A stretch of 64,000 bases of DNA from Lineus longissimus (GCF_910592395.1 NC_088315.1:9362501-9426500), one strand, 5' to 3'; numbered from the stretch's first letter, positions 40,405-52,600 are shown. Notes: a model not told the origin generated them from the letters alone. Numbers and translations: made by a program.

Positions 40405-41767
40405 ATTACAACATACGAGGGGGCCTGCCTTCGCGTGCCAAACAAAGGGCCGTCTAGACGCCACCCCGGGTAACGTACAAGGGCCCTCACAGCGACTCAT
40501 GCACTCAGAAGAAAATGTCTGGGGATAAATCCTGAAACCATCGAGCGTGGCTCTCCCACCAGAAGGAGCAAAAAATTGCCGCCAGCCAAAGCTTGCAACG
40601 GTCTGTACCCCAGCCAAAGCTTGCAAGGTAATATATACGCCCCAGCCAAAGCTTGCAAGGCTATCGCCAGCAAAAGCTCGCAACGATATACAGATATACG
40701 CCCCAGCCAAAGCTCGCAAGGCCACCGCCAGCAAAGCTCGCAACGGTGTGAATCAAAGAGACCGGCCGTACACACAACAAACGTTAGAAAACTGTCACGA
40801 TAACCCGAAAAAAGTGAGGAAAACGGGAAATGCGAAAACAAAAATCGGAATAAATAACAAAGTGCCGAGAAAAAACGGCCAGAAGAAGCGATATCCAGGG
40901 AAAGAGAGAAAACGAATATCCAAGGAAGAATCCGCGTGGAAAACCTACCGCGAAATGAGGAGCGGCAAACAAAAGACTGCCTAGACAGACGGCAGGAGAG
41001 AGAATAGTGAACGAGGCCGAATGGGTGGGCATATTTATACTACCGCTCGACGTTAGGTGTCGCCAGGGGTGTGGGGAGTATCGAAGGTGGCGGCACCTAA
41101 TGGTAATGAAAAGAAAAGAATGCACTGAAAGTGCCTTAGAAAGCTTCATTCGGACTCCATAAAAATGTGCAGGTATGAGCACATGGCACCAGTAGTTTGG
41201 TCTCAGCATAAATCGGAGTCGAGTGATCCCCTCTGGGTGATGCCTTGTGGGTCACTCCAGGTACTGGTTTGACGTTACGTCTGATGGATTTAATGAAACG
41301 ACAGAGTGAGACCTCATCGCGTGATCAAAGAAATGAATGAATAGAAAAAGCATGATTTTAAATCAGAAATAAACGCAAACCACGATGAAAGGTAATAATT
41401 TGTGGCAAAACGATAGCACTCAAGAAGAAAGAAAACATATTTTTATTCATTTCTTGCCTAATCCCAAACAGGACGCTTTTAGTGGCAATCGAAACGCTGT
41501 GCGCCCCAAAAGTGAAAATTAGGGCATTATTTTCCAACCATCCTTACAGGAAAACGATAAGAATATGGTTAGGAAAGCTTTATTCAAAATTGTCCATTTC
41601 TATCCAAATTTATGTCAGATTCGTTCTTATCGCATGCAGAACTTCCAAGTAAACATAGGAAGTGGTAACTTATACAGACATGATACATCATCTTGGAAAT
41701 TCAAGGCATATATTATTCATTCCAGAATTTGTGCAACCTCCGTGTTGTTCGGGAAAATTCACCAAAG
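40405..41767. other. Spacer with GCCAAAGCTTGC repeats
   Basis: Six units of CCAGCCAAAGC(T/C)(T/C)GCAA lie at 40570-40745. 40993-41073 is shared with 53625-53705, next to the second DIRS-like element, so part of this stretch is probably DIRS-related. No further gene was found up to 41767. Confidence 0.45.
40547..40984 (+). CDS. Lysine-rich repetitive ORF (145 aa)
   Basis: The N-terminal half is built from the DNA repeat (PAKACK/PAKARK motifs). The C-terminal half is strongly basic (KKVRKTGNAKTK, KKRYPGKERKRI). It has no recognised domain; the composition recalls histone-like or gag-like basic proteins. It may be an accidental frame over a repeat. The opposite strand is also open for 126 codons. 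Confidence 0.25.
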   Translation: MALPPEGAKNCRQPKLATVCTPAKACKVIYTPQPKLARLSPAKARNDIQIYAPAKARKATASKARNGVNQRDRPYTQQTLENCHDNPKKVRKTGNAKTKIGINNKVPRKNGQKKRYPGKERKRISKEESAWKTYREMRSGKQKTA

Positions 41768-41947
41768 CATTACAACATTGAGGCAGAAGGTTGCATTGCT
41801 AACAAAAGAACGATCTGGGCAGTGCTAATCTTCTCATCTGCTATCACTACGACATATAGCGAGAAAGATCACCTCCTTTATACCTACACTCAACTCCTTT
41901 TCTGCTTCTACGATGCTCCGGTAATTTTCAGTTTGCCATGGGCGTAG
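41768..41947 (+). CDS. Small hydrophobic ORF, second copy
   Basis: The frame HYNIEAEGCIANKRTIWAV runs to ...SLPWA and a stop, matching the partial ORF at 108-1. Here the upstream sequence differs from the leader-side context of copy 1 (the join is at CATTACAAC), and an overlapping frame (41565-41828) is also open. No family is recognised. Confidence 0.28.
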   Translation, partial: HYNIEAEGCIANKRTIWAVLIFSSAITTTYSEKDHLLYTYTQLLFCFYDAPVIFSLPWA

Positions 41948-42555
41948 CCGTTGAATGAAAATGATTTATCTTTATCTCCCTACAACTGTATTAAAAACCA
42001 AAAATCTACGTTAATATTTCTCGAGCTTTCTACAAGAACAACAACACATGCTACTATGTCCATATCATTACGTTACAGGCATCGATGTAGGAAGAGTATG
42101 TCATTTCTGTTGCACACGACGTTGAGATTTTCGGGCTCTATGAAAATAGTGTTGCACTCGTGGCGATGACTTGACTGTTACACTCGGTTACTCCAAAGCC
42201 AGTAGAGGGTTACAACCGTCGCCAAACATAAAGGAAATATTGGCATTTGTTGCAATAACATGTTTTCATCATCTATCTTCTACCAACACATGATCATACC
42301 AGAGAATTGAGAAATAGGACATGACTGATTTGAGGTAACCTCTAATGGAACAACGCAGTCTTGTAGGCTTGTCCTCATCATAGTCATAGCTGTCTGCTCA
42401 CGTTATCTTTCAAACCATGCAGTAAATCATACTTTGGGTAACTTCGTTTCAACTGTTTCAATTGTTTCAATTGTTTAATTTCTTTATCATGTTTAGAACA
42501 TATCATATATTTTTGTATTGAATTCTGCTAAATCGATACAGACATATTGCGCTTG

Positions 42556-43074
42556 ATTCTAAAATACCTTGGTACCGTAAAGTCAACTTTTAAATGGAAA
42601 ATGCATAAGCCTCGTTCTGAGAGCGGAGTGTTTTGGACACGCAACCAAGATGCTCTACCAAAGTTCCCTCGGGTTGCACTAAAATGTGGAAACCATGCAC
42701 ACGTCACGTCAATGGAATTTCAGCTCACTTCAGAAGTTTGAGGCTCTCAAAACACTGCTTCAAACACAAATCAGTCAAGGAAGCATCAACCACCCTAAGT
42801 TTTTTAATGAGCACTACACATATTTGCCGAGAAAAACGCTCCAAATAGCCCATTTGCGCGGATTTTAGCATCACTTTGAGCGAGCCGATGCGGACTTCCT
42901 ATGCGCGCTGTACAAAATGTACATGTCTCATTTTCTGCAACGTTGCCGTAACATAATGTAAACAACGGCGCTACCGGCGCTCCTGCCGGGCCGGCGATGG
43001 ATGAATTTGCCAAATTCGCACATATTCAAGTTATTTTCGTGACCTATCTTTTTAAGTTTGGGGTATTTTAGAAT
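42556..43074. mobile_element. 519-bp MITE-like insertion
   Basis: The ends ATTCTAAAATACC and GGTATTTTAGAAT are perfect 13-bp inverted repeats. It is absent from copy 3 at the same place (27408). Internal frames (42547-42868) are short and unmatched. Confidence 0.6.
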
Positions 43075-43076
43075 AG

Positions 43077-43244
43077 AAATTGAACCCGAGGCGGAGGACC
43101 TTGGTTGAGTTACCAAGACACTCGAGGGTGGAGCTAAAATTTCGTCCAAACCCTCGCCTGTCGGCTCGGGTTTGGACTGTATTTTAGCTCCACCCTCGAG
43201 TGTCTTGGTAACTCAACCAAGGTCCTCCGCCTCGGGTTCAATTC
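43077..43244. repeat. Near-perfect 64-bp inverted repeat (hairpin)
   Basis: The arm 43077-43140 and its complement 43181-43244 differ at about one base. The 40-base loop has its own GTCCAAACCC/GGGTTTGGAC stem. It adjoins the right end of the MITE-like insertion. Confidence 0.85.
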
Positions 43245-43984
43245 CTTAATCATATACCTATTGATATTTGAACATTGTTGCTCATTTTGTATATTACCAC
43301 TAATTGTGCCACCGAGTCAGGTGATCGTCATGGACAACGAACATGTTGCCGATTAGAAAGACACAAAGGTGGTTACCAAAGATGATAAATAGAGATGAAA
43401 AAACGAGGGTGCATATGCCCCCCCCCCCCCCCCCCCAATAACGCATATGACAGCTTTTCCTGATTTATCCGACATTCCTCTGACATAGTTGCTCGAAGAA
43501 TGATTGAAGAATCGATCATCATTTTATTGTCTGGAACTGGCTATGAAATAGATATTGATGTGAATAGCACATGCAGTTGTTTTCAAGTTTCAGTCATCGG
43601 TAAACTTTACGGCTGGTTAAATCTGTTTGTGCTCACGACATTGCTTACAAAACACATTTTCTTGTTGATCAGATTTCGATGATCAACACAGCCTTGTTGT
43701 CAGGTAAAAGTTTGCTTTTACCGCCATCAAACAAGTACGAAATATCGAAAAATAAAGAACATGCAATAAAAAAACTTTATTACTTTTATAGCCTGCAAGT
43801 AGGTACACATCACGTAGCTCAAGTTTTGTATGATATGAAGACAATCAACCTCAGCTAGGGAGATTGCTGCCACGGTTCCAGCAAATGAGCCATAGCTCAA
43901 TATCTGATTCAGAAAGTGCTTTCCCCACACAGAGTACCAATTCCTGGCAAGGGGACACGGTTCCCATCAGAAGCTCAGTGTGAG
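43245..43984. other. 3' part of unit copy 4, no clear gene
   Basis: It includes a C-run near 43419-43436 and the 60-codon frame 43500-43682, identical to 28058-28240. No function is assigned. Confidence 0.35.
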
Positions 43985-44333
43985 TGCTGTGCCACTGATG
44001 ATAAGCGGATTGATTTGATTTGGATCATAGAGCTGATTCCTCGTCATGTGATCCCGTACTCGAACAGCAATGATTCGTTCAATCAGTTTGGATAAATGTA
44101 GAACTAGATACATGCCAGTAACTTGGTAACTCATTCTTGTCCAGAGACGGCTTTTTTAGCATTGGTTTCTCAAAGGCCGACTTTAGGCGAGAGGGAACAT
44201 GTCCTTGCTGCAGTGACTTATTGAGACCGCCATTACCAAAATGGCGGTCTTCCTTGTTTTTACTGGTTTTCTCTCTCCCTCTCTCCCCGTATCCAATCTG
44301 CGGTTTCATCAGGATAACTCGAGGACTAAACAA
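43985..44333 (-). pseudogene. LINE reverse-transcriptase fragment, copy 4
   Basis: Same remnant as 28540-28889. The frameshifted downstream part is clearest here (SKLIERIIAVRV then DHMTRNQLYDPNQ). Confidence 0.6.
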
Positions 44334-44808
44334 TGTATCACCCTGAATGTATCAGGGATTGTTGATATGTGTGATGACCAGAAGTGATTTAATTATGGGC
44401 AGAAATGGATTAAAATCTGAATTTTGGCGCCGGTATTTCTAAAGTTTTGACTGCTTAATCAATTATAGTCCGAACGTCAGCTTTTGCCGAACAACTGGTG
44501 ATTAAGGGGATTTGCCAATCCATTATTCGAGCGGCACCCCGCCGATGATCACCACGATATACCATACTCCCAAGCTCCAGTGGTGGGAAGGCAAACTATT
44601 GCTGAGATGACTCTCCTGCTTATTGAGCAGCACCCACTGCGTTGTCCACGCAAAGTCAGACGGCTACCTAAAATGTGGAAGAGGGAATGATTCGAGGATG
44701 CACCCACTGTTATGATTAAAAAAAACCTTGACGTCTGTGACTGTGGACATTAGGTCAAGGTCAAATCTGTCGATTGTCATGGAATTCAACATAATTAAAT
44801 ACCGCCGG
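44334..44808. other. Non-coding spacer, copy 4
   Basis: Colinear with 16091-16560 and 28890-29360; nothing recognised. Confidence 0.4.
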
Positions 44809-45431
44809 AGCTAAGGTAGTCGTGTTTGTTTTTAATTCAAAGGTTTGGACTGAGCCCCTTTTGTGACTTAATAACCGTTCGAGCTAAGGTAGTCGTGATT
44901 GGCATCAAACTTTAGTTTTTTTGGCATGTTTGAATTGACCCACTTTCGTTACCTATTGATGACCATTAACGCTAAGTTATTCATGTTTTGCATCAAACTT
45001 CAGTTTATGAGCATTAGATTGGCCATATTTTGTGACTGTCGCACCTTCACCTTTAGAGCTAATCTAGACGTTTGGTATTAAACTTCAGCATATGAGGAGT
45101 TGGTTTGAACTGACCTACTTGTATGATCTACTGGCCCACTAAATGATAGTTCGAGCCAAGGTGGTCGTGATAAATATCAAACTTTACTTTATTTTAGGCA
45201 TATTTGGACTGACCAATTTTCGTGACCTACTTATTGATGACTGCTAACGCCAAGTTATTCATGTTTGCATCAAACTTAAGCTTGTGTGGATTACATTTCA
45301 ACTGACCATCTTTCGTGACACGCTCACCAAACGACCTTTATAGCTAATCTCGACATTTTTGGCCAAACTTCAGCTTATGAGGAGTTGGTTTGAACTGACC
45401 TACTTTCTTAACTTACTGACCTACTTATTAA
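44809..45431 (+). repeat. Seven-unit tandem repeat, copy 4
   Basis: Unit order and phase are as in copy 3, with few differences between the two copies. Confidence 0.82.
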
Positions 45432-45790
45432 GGACTAATTGACCTGCCATGTTTTCTGCACCTATATTATCTTGTCATCCTTTCAGTTTCTCTTAATGAC
45501 GATGGTGATTTAATTCTCCTAGATGTCAAGGACGAGGAAACGTTGCCCACCTTTGTGACCCGACAACCTGATAGTGACGACAGCTCCTGGTTTTATGACA
45601 CAGTTGATACAATGAAGAATTCTATCATCGACACGGCTTACTGCAGATCAAAGATAAAACGACAAAAAAGTCAGTTACCAACAAACGCTTGAAATGTGGC
45701 AAAGAAAACGATGAAAAAATAAATTCCTATCCCTTAACTAAGGTGACATGTTTCCTTGACAACAGAGTTGTTGGTGCAACCTTCTTCTAA
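45432..45790 (+). other. Convergent + strand ORF pair, copy 4
   Basis: Both frames are open, as in the other units. In addition, the next + strand frame (45802-45984, MMDSDSIMPWFPEP...) is open only here, because the TGA of copies 1-3 reads TTA after DETP. So the + strand has a longer coding-like run in this copy. Confidence 0.33.
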
Positions 45791-46176
45791 CCAACATCGC
45801 AGTGATGGATTCTGACTCGATCATGCCATGGTTCCCAGAACCTGATGAAACACCTTTAGAGAATATTACGAGACGAATTGATATAATCGTCAAATCCGAC
45901 TTTTTGTTTCTTCCAAAAATTGTGAAGAAAATGTATTCGAACCGCACTATAGATTCCAGCGATGCAGTCAAGTCATTTGCCTAAACGAATGTAGTCGCAG
46001 TTTCCACACGGTAACAAAAGGCCACATCGACCACAGTCGCATTTGGCAATGAAACGGTTAACACTTAGTTTCTTCAGACCATTGGAATAGGAATTAGTCA
46101 AGTGGAAATACATAGACAGCACAAAATTCAAATCATCGCAACACCATGCTTTACTTAAAAAATCAATGGTACACTG
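45787..46176 (-). pseudogene. Cysteine-rich ORF, copy 4 (one stop codon)
   Basis: Carries the same internal TGA as copies 1 and 3 at the KCLDC cysteine. The rest of the frame is open. Confidence 0.42.
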
Positions 46177-46767
46177 TCACTGTCACTGTTACTCTCGAGT
46201 TCTTCTCTACGATAGTCAGTGATTTTTTTAATACTTGGGGGTTCCACAAAAAGTTATGGGAGGAGTTAGCAACTCTCTCTGTTTTATGTAAATGATTACC
46301 GAAATCCATGTCCTTATCGACTGCCAATACTGTTCGTTTCTTTATTCAGGATTGTTTTCTGTATTGTGACCGCTCGACTTTCATGAATAATAGTTAAAGC
46401 TTTTTAAATTGTATTCTGACTTCACTTACTGAACTACTGTTACCTGTAAGTCATGAGTCATCACCACTTTCTAGCTGGCTGCAGCATGTCGGTAACGATA
46501 AATTCCTTTAAAATTTGGTGCTGCCATCAGCATTGTGGCAATTCCTTACCTGGAACAAAGGGTTACAACTAAACCACTCCAGCCAGCTTACTACAGCTAG
46601 TTTCAGCCTTCACCATATCAAACTGCCCTTCAATAGATTTCATAGTTAGCACTATGAAGACATCTCTTTTCACTATCATGCCCATATCCATGGCCAAAAA
46701 GGCGAAAATAGGTGAACAGGAGGCCATTTTCTAAGAGCGCCAAGGACATTTTGTTCATCACTTGCAC

Positions 46768-47007
46768 CTAGAATTCATCAGTGATTTTACGTGCCCGACA
46801 AACGTCAACCTTTTCCATCTCTGTCGACATTATTATCCGCGGGGGCCAGGCGACATGATGATACACTTCGCGCATCATAAAAAACCTAGAATAGCATCTC
46901 CCTAAACTCAAGAGACCTGTGTTCTTCATAATCAACTCAAATTGTTCATATAAAAATTGGCTCTTGATGATCAGTCGTTTGTTGTGAATATCTCCACGTG
47001 TTTCCAA
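46768..47007 (-). CDS. Third small ORF, copy 4 (short form)
   Basis: Ends KITDEF like copy 2, because of the shared 40-base insertion. Its open frame extends upstream across the end of the 337-codon ORF. It has no palindromic insertion. Confidence 0.3.
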   Translation of the reverse strand: METRGDIHNKRLIIKSQFLYEQFELIMKNTGLLSLGRCYSRFFMMREVYHHVAWPPRIIMSTEMEKVDVCRARKITDEF

Positions 47008-47984
47008 TACCTTTTCGTCACGGACTTGGAAACCCTTACAATATGATAGAGTGTGCCGTCTAACATTTGGATGAAGTCATCCAGCGCGCTTCTGGAAATC
47101 TGGTATCTCAAATCAATATCAACATGATCAATGGCTAAGGTTGTATCGACGCGTCTCATGACGCAGCTGATTCTAAATCCAAAGAATGCTGTCAATATTT
47201 GCTCGTTATTCCTTCCAAGGGCCGCAGTTAGAATTATAAGGCGGTCTGATTCCCTAAACCAATAGTCGTAAGTTAATAACTGGAGATCTGTAAAGTTGAT
47301 AATGGAACTAAATTCGGTGCTCGAGCCTGGGAGAGTAAAATGTTTGCTTCTTCTAAACCAGTATAAATACAATCCTGAAAAATCGTTCCCTTCTTTTTCA
47401 CCAATGATAAAGTACACGAAGTCTTCGCCAAGGAAGAATCTGTCGTAAGCAGACACCGGGACGTTTATTTCTATAGCGCCTTTGGACGAAGGTCTAATAA
47501 CGGCGCTTTCATTCAGATTAAATGAATACATGCTAATGACAGACTGGCTATATCGCTTGCAATCAATGACTAATGTCCCGTGTCGGAGCAAAATATCGAA
47601 CTTCGTCACATACACCCCACTTACGCACGGGTCCGTTTCCGGTATGACTAGTTTCCTAGTGCCGATGCCAAGCCTGACGTCAAAGAGGATAAATGTCAGA
47701 TACTTTTGCTCTTCCCAGCAACTTACGACGATGTATCTATCATAGACCAGTGCATTGCTTGCTATATACAGTTTAGCGCACACTAATTCGTTTACATGAA
47801 GGATTGTCCTATAGGTGAGAACGAATATACCTTGCTTTGAATTCAGTCGAAACATGCACACGTTGTAATCCTGTTTACCACGGATGTCTGTCAGGACACC
47901 AATGGCGCCAGTCACGTGATTATAAAGCAACCTTTCATTGCTGCCAATTCGTAATATCACAGGTGGTAAAAACATCGCTCTCAT
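46971..47984 (-). CDS. 337-residue propeller-like protein, copy 4
   Basis: Intact. Residues 238-240 are TYD, the fourth distinct version of this tripeptide. It otherwise matches copy 2 except for about six changes (Glu17, Phe202 and Leu252 among them). Confidence 0.7.
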   Translation of the reverse strand: MRAMFLPPVILRIGSNERLLYNHVTGAIGVLTDIRGKQDYNVCMFRLNSKQGIFVLTYRTILHVNELVCAKLYIASNALVYDRYIVVSCWEEQKYLTFILFDVRLGIGTRKLVIPETDPCVSGVYVTKFDILLRHGTLVIDCKRYSQSVISMYSFNLNESAVIRPSSKGAIEINVPVSAYDRFFLGEDFVYFIIGEKEGNDFSGLYLYWFRRSKHFTLPGSSTEFSSIINFTDLQLLTYDYWFRESDRLIILTAALGRNNEQILTAFFGFRISCVMRRVDTTLAIDHVDIDLRYQISRSALDDFIQMLDGTLYHIVRVSKSVTKRYWKHVEIFTTND

Positions 47985-48219
47985 TCTGCGTCTGTACCGT
48001 ATTTTTCGATTACCCTTAATAATTAAGTAGTAGAACCGTTAAATGTTATACAGCTGATATTTGTTTTCTTGATACCGTCATCTTTGAGATGATTTCGGTA
48101 ATATTGCTGGTCATAAGCGTGCTTTTTTTCGTCATGGGGGGGGGGCAAAACGCCTCTTTTATCCTCCATCTGGTTGAACATCAGCCAAAAACCGCAAAAA
48201 CACGTTTTTGTAACTCTAT

Positions 48220-48935
48220 AGCCCCTTTTACACTACGCATTTTCAACCGCGCTCGGCCCGCGTCGAGCGCATCTCGGCAAAAAAACACGTGGCAACTCGT
48301 GGTGCAGCGTGGTCGGCAGATGAGACCAAAACATTGATTGCCTTGTGGGGGGAAGATGTTACCCAGGCCCAACTAGGAGGAACACGCCATAACAAGAAAT
48401 TGTACAAGGAGATTGCGAAAGGACTGGAGGAAGCTGGTTTCCCTGACAGGGAGTGAAAGCAGTGTCAAGAAAAGATCAAGAAGCTGAAGAAGAAATATCG
48501 GGAAGTTTTAGACAATAACATTCGCTCTGGAAAAGGTAGAAAGGAATGGGCATATTTTGACAAAATTCACGAGATTCTAGGTACAAGGCCCATGTCCAGG
48601 CTTTCAATTTTGCTACAATCGGCAGAAAAGAAACCCAAGGCAAAAGGAAAAGCGAAGAAAGTGTCCGCAGCAGCCTCAGGCAGCGAATCTGCAGACAGCA
48701 CTAGGCCTAGTAGTCGGGCTTCGACCTCCACAGCAACAGATGATGCAGATGCCAATAATGCCAAGGAGAATTTCCTACCTCAAACAGAGGACGGAGCGTC
48801 GATCCAGGTAAATTGGCGCGGTGACAGAGATGGATTATTGTGCGTAGTGTAATGGTACATCAGAGGCGGGCTCGACCCGGGTCGAGCACGGCACGGTTTA
48901 ACCGGGTTAAAAAACTGTGTAGTGTAAAAGAGGCT
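48220..48935 (+). mobile_element. TIR element with Myb/SANT-like gene, copy 4
   Basis: The 716-bp element has the same ends and the same TAT flanks (48217-48219, 48936-48938) as copy 2, at the identical unit position. It was therefore present before copies 2 and 4 separated, or was moved by conversion. Confidence 0.75.
48287..48852 (+). pseudogene. Myb/SANT-like gene remnant, copy 4
   Basis: As in copy 2 but without the shift near GGAAAAGG (48530). The TGA after FPDRE remains, so from there the frame SGKGRKEWAYFDKIHEILG is continuous with the Ser/Thr-rich tail. Confidence 0.6.
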
Positions 48936-48938
48936 TAT

Positions 48939-49766
48939 GGAGGGACATTTGCCCTCCCTTCCGCGCCAAGCCCCTCTAGCTACGGCCCAGTTTAAGGTTT
49001 ATCAAGACAGTCTGTCACTGATGTAGTACAAAGCAAGTGCACTCGAAAAGTTATATAGGTGAATGACCTAGTTTAAAATGTCAGAATTTTGAGCTAGTAA
49101 CTAACCGCCTGATTCCGAGATTATCCAGCTTCAAATCGAGGAGTACCTATTTCAACTGAACCCTTGTATTAACCGTCCATCAAATTGACATTTACCTCAT
49201 ATTGTTTTTAGTGTTTTCCAAGACACCCAAGGAGTGTATATGTTGAAATTTTTAAACTGGCATGGTGTCTCCGGCTTCAGTGTTTGAACAAAAGTAGTCA
49301 GACGAATGAGAGGAATCAAAACGCAGATGCCAACATTTTTCGTTCAAACACCAAAGCCAAAAATGCAACATCAGTTTGAAAATCTAAAAATACCTCTTTG
49401 GGTGTTTTGGCATATTCCACTGAAATTGCAAAACTGCAGATCCTGATAATGCGCACATCTAGCGTGGTCATCGTTTAATCCAAATCTTAGGAAGCCAGTC
49501 CTATCAAACAATGGTTGATGGTGGCTGATTTGAATGGCCTAATTGGCCCCTCTACAAATCCAGTCATCGTCAGGAATCGTCAACACCAGTCGTCGCTCAG
49601 CAGGGGCAGATAATACCAGCTCAAAAAGAGACGGACATTGTTTGAGGTCCTCAATCGAAACTCGGAAAACCACCATGTTGTAGGTGAAAGTAAGTGATGC
49701 CTACTGAGAAATACATTACAGTGGACAAGTTATGATCGAGATTCAATATCTCAGGATTTTTCTTGT
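48939..49766 (-). other. Spacer with foldback, copy 4
   Basis: Colinear with 20722-21553. The inverted repeat lies at about 49210-49415. No gene. Confidence 0.5.
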
Positions 49767-50717
49767 TCAGTCTGCTCTTGTATATTTAACCACATACATT
49801 GTGTTTGAGTTTAAATGCTTTGAACGAATAAAGTGCAATATTTGGCCTTTCTTATTGATTTCAACACGGGTACCAGCATATTTTTCAAGACTTATGTGTG
49901 TGCAGATTTTTCTTATGTAGGCCTTTTGTAGAGGCTTGTTTTTGTTACACTCAATGACAAACCCAAAGCCTAACATCACCCCACTCTGATATTTTTTTAA
50001 GAGGACAAATTTAACTTCATAGTTTGGATTTGATATGATGACAAAAGATTTTGCCCCGCCTGAGTTGCCTTGGATTAAGTGTGTCTTAAGTAAGCTATAA
50101 CCCGATGATTGTCCTTGCTTGTAATGATATACGGCCACAGTCAAATAGTTTTGACGCTGATGTATAAAACCAACGACGAATAAGCTGTGATCGAACCAGG
50201 TCGGCTTTACTTTGTGAACATGAGGGAAGTGAAGATGCGTTTTATTAGTTAACCGTAGAACAGGCTCTGAGCCTGTTTCTACGTAGTAGTCAAAGAAAGA
50301 TATACTCTGTGAGCCATCAACGCACATCATGAAGGCCTTTTCAGCAAAGCTTAAAAATAAAACCACGGCATATATGTAGTAGTTTACTTCTTTTTCGAGA
50401 CAATGCCTGCCCTCCTTGGGCAGAATTAGACTACCGTTTACAATACCCTTTGTAAAATCATACATGTAGACTTCAGGGCCATCAAAAATCAAGAGGAACT
50501 TATCAAAGTAGCTAAATGATCCTCTCGGCTTTCGCTGGAAATATGAGCCATTATATTTCACCCAAAACACATGAGTATTTGGCTTATACTCGTAAATTAA
50601 AAAGTAAACACCTCCTGAATTTTCCAAAGATGTTGCTATAAGATACTCGAGGTTGCGGTGGTAATCTGTGACAGGTTTGGGTGGTATGAGTACTGCCGGG
50701 AGATCCCGTGTATACAT
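49767..50717 (-). CDS. 316-residue propeller-like protein, copy 4
   Basis: Intact. Close to copy 2 (PKPVTDYH, AGTRVE) but with Trp52, Tyr114, Ser123, His168 and Glu234 as private changes. Residue 123 is Asn, Asp, Asn and Ser in copies 1 to 4. Confidence 0.7.
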   Translation of the reverse strand: MYTRDLPAVLIPPKPVTDYHRNLEYLIATSLENSGGVYFLIYEYKPNTHVFWVKYNGSYFQRKPRGSFSYFDKFLLIFDGPEVYMYDFTKGIVNGSLILPKEGRHCLEKEVNYYIYAVVLFLSFAEKAFMMCVDGSQSISFFDYYVETGSEPVLRLTNKTHLHFPHVHKVKPTWFDHSLFVVGFIHQRQNYLTVAVYHYKQGQSSGYSLLKTHLIQGNSGGAKSFVIISNPNYEVKFVLLKKYQSGVMLGFGFVIECNKNKPLQKAYIRKICTHISLEKYAGTRVEINKKGQILHFIRSKHLNSNTMYVVKYTRAD

Positions 50718-52600
50718 ATACCTGTGCTGAACAGAATATCTGAGACGTCATCGAACCATTCACCTTCGCGTGATTTCTTTTTTCGACGCCGCTATGAATG
50801 CTCGCTGTACATAATGTCCTTGCAGTTATCGGTGTTATACCACAATTAACCTACAGTGGTGACCTATCACCATCCGGAGACTAATAGATTCCGATCCCTA
50901 AACAGTTTTATCGGTCTACCATGTAACACAATAGAAACAAAGCTCTCCAATTACAGTAATGGAGGGTACAACTGCCCAGTAACACAATGAGTTAATCCGC
51001 GCCTCTGACATTCCAAATTCTTAGTATTCATTTATTCTTGATTCTTCGCATTTAAATTTCAGGTGTGGTTTATCCCCGAGACATGAAAAGCTGATACATT
51101 CAGTGTAAATTGCGATATCTATAATTGCTGATAACGATTACATCTGGGAAACTGCAAAGTCCTTTTGACCAGACTCAGGGACCATCTAACAGATGTCACC
51201 GACAGGACACGACACTTGAGCCAACTTAACGAGTCAGGCATTCATCATTGCAGCGGTGTAGAAACCTTTTTAGGAGGGGGGGGGGGGAGGGGCGGCAAAA
51301 TGACAGACAACGAATCTAAAGGGCCGAGTTCAAGAAAAAGTAGCAGGAGAAAACTTCCGTTGATGGCGCCGGAAATCTGACCAGTTGATGCCTTCGAGAG
51401 AAAATGGAAATTACAGAAATGGTAAGCTATTTGAAGCAAGCTCCAAACAACCTTCTTGACAATTCAACATGCTCAAAACAAAACAGATGGGGTTGTTTTG
51501 ATGGCCTATTACCTTCTTTTGAAGCATTCTTGATCCCTGATGGTAACCAAGCTCACCCTTTTCCATACACCTTCCCCTCCGCTTACTCAATTCGCAATAA
51601 CTGTCTCCGACGTGCCAATAATTAACAGTGAGACATCCTTTTGTTATCAGACATATGGCAACACACATGATTTGGCTTAATGTTTGGCCCTTCATTTTTA
51701 GATCGACATGTTTAAAAGCCAAGTTATCGACAACATGTTCAAAAACCGCCTGTCTCTGAGCAACACCCATGCTGATCTCTTTATCTCTGATTCATTCCCA
51801 TTTTAGTGTCCAATGAATAAAATGTAGCATCAGACGAATGTCTTCTGGTAACGATAAGGAAGTGTATCAAACTTTCTTCGTCCCATAGAGGTACTTTGCT
51901 ATTATATCTGCTGATAGGGATGACCAAAACGCTTCTTAATATAGACGTTGCAGATAATTTGATTAACATTCTTCTAAAACAACTCTTAAAGTATGGTTAG
52001 AAAGGCAAATTGCATTTTGCCGGCAGATTACGGAATTTGCCTATCGAACCTTGCCAATAATACAGCAAGGGTGAGCGATGCCTGCTGATTGTAGTCTGTA
52101 GACTGAAGCTGGTTCTTTAGTTTAAACCATCAATGGATGCAGTCACTACGCCATTCGAATGTGAAGACCAAGTGGCGAAGTGACCGGAAATCATGATAAT
52201 TTAAAATGTCATTTTGGGACTCACGTCATACTTTACGGGTCTTGCGTGAAAATGGCCACAGTGCATCAAAGAAAGACAAGGACTATTTATTCGCGAGTCC
52301 CGTAATGCAATTGCTTTGCCACACTGTGTTTTAAGTAAGCCCTCATTTAAATTTCGACCCCTACCCAACCTTATAATCCTAACCCTCCCCAAATGCTATT
52401 CCTAACCCTCTGTTTCGACTTCTTTATATATTAGAAAACGGCGTTATTCGTTATTTAGCACGCCCAACTCTTGGCGCTCTTTCCGCAATGCCGTTCCTAG
52501 TCCCCGCGCAGCGCGTCGTCGCCACTGCATGGATCCGCTCGAAGCGATTGTTTCACGGAGAGCTTTAATACCTTGATCCAGTTGATAGTTAAATGGGAAT
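50718..52600 (-). other. Leader block, copy 4
   Basis: It includes a G-run near 51276-51287, the 119-codon (51770-51411), 62-codon (51969-51781) and 63-codon (52392-52201) frames, and + strand frames MTDNESKGPSSRK (51300) and 51404-51625. The TATA-like site reads GAATAAATAG. Confidence 0.45.
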
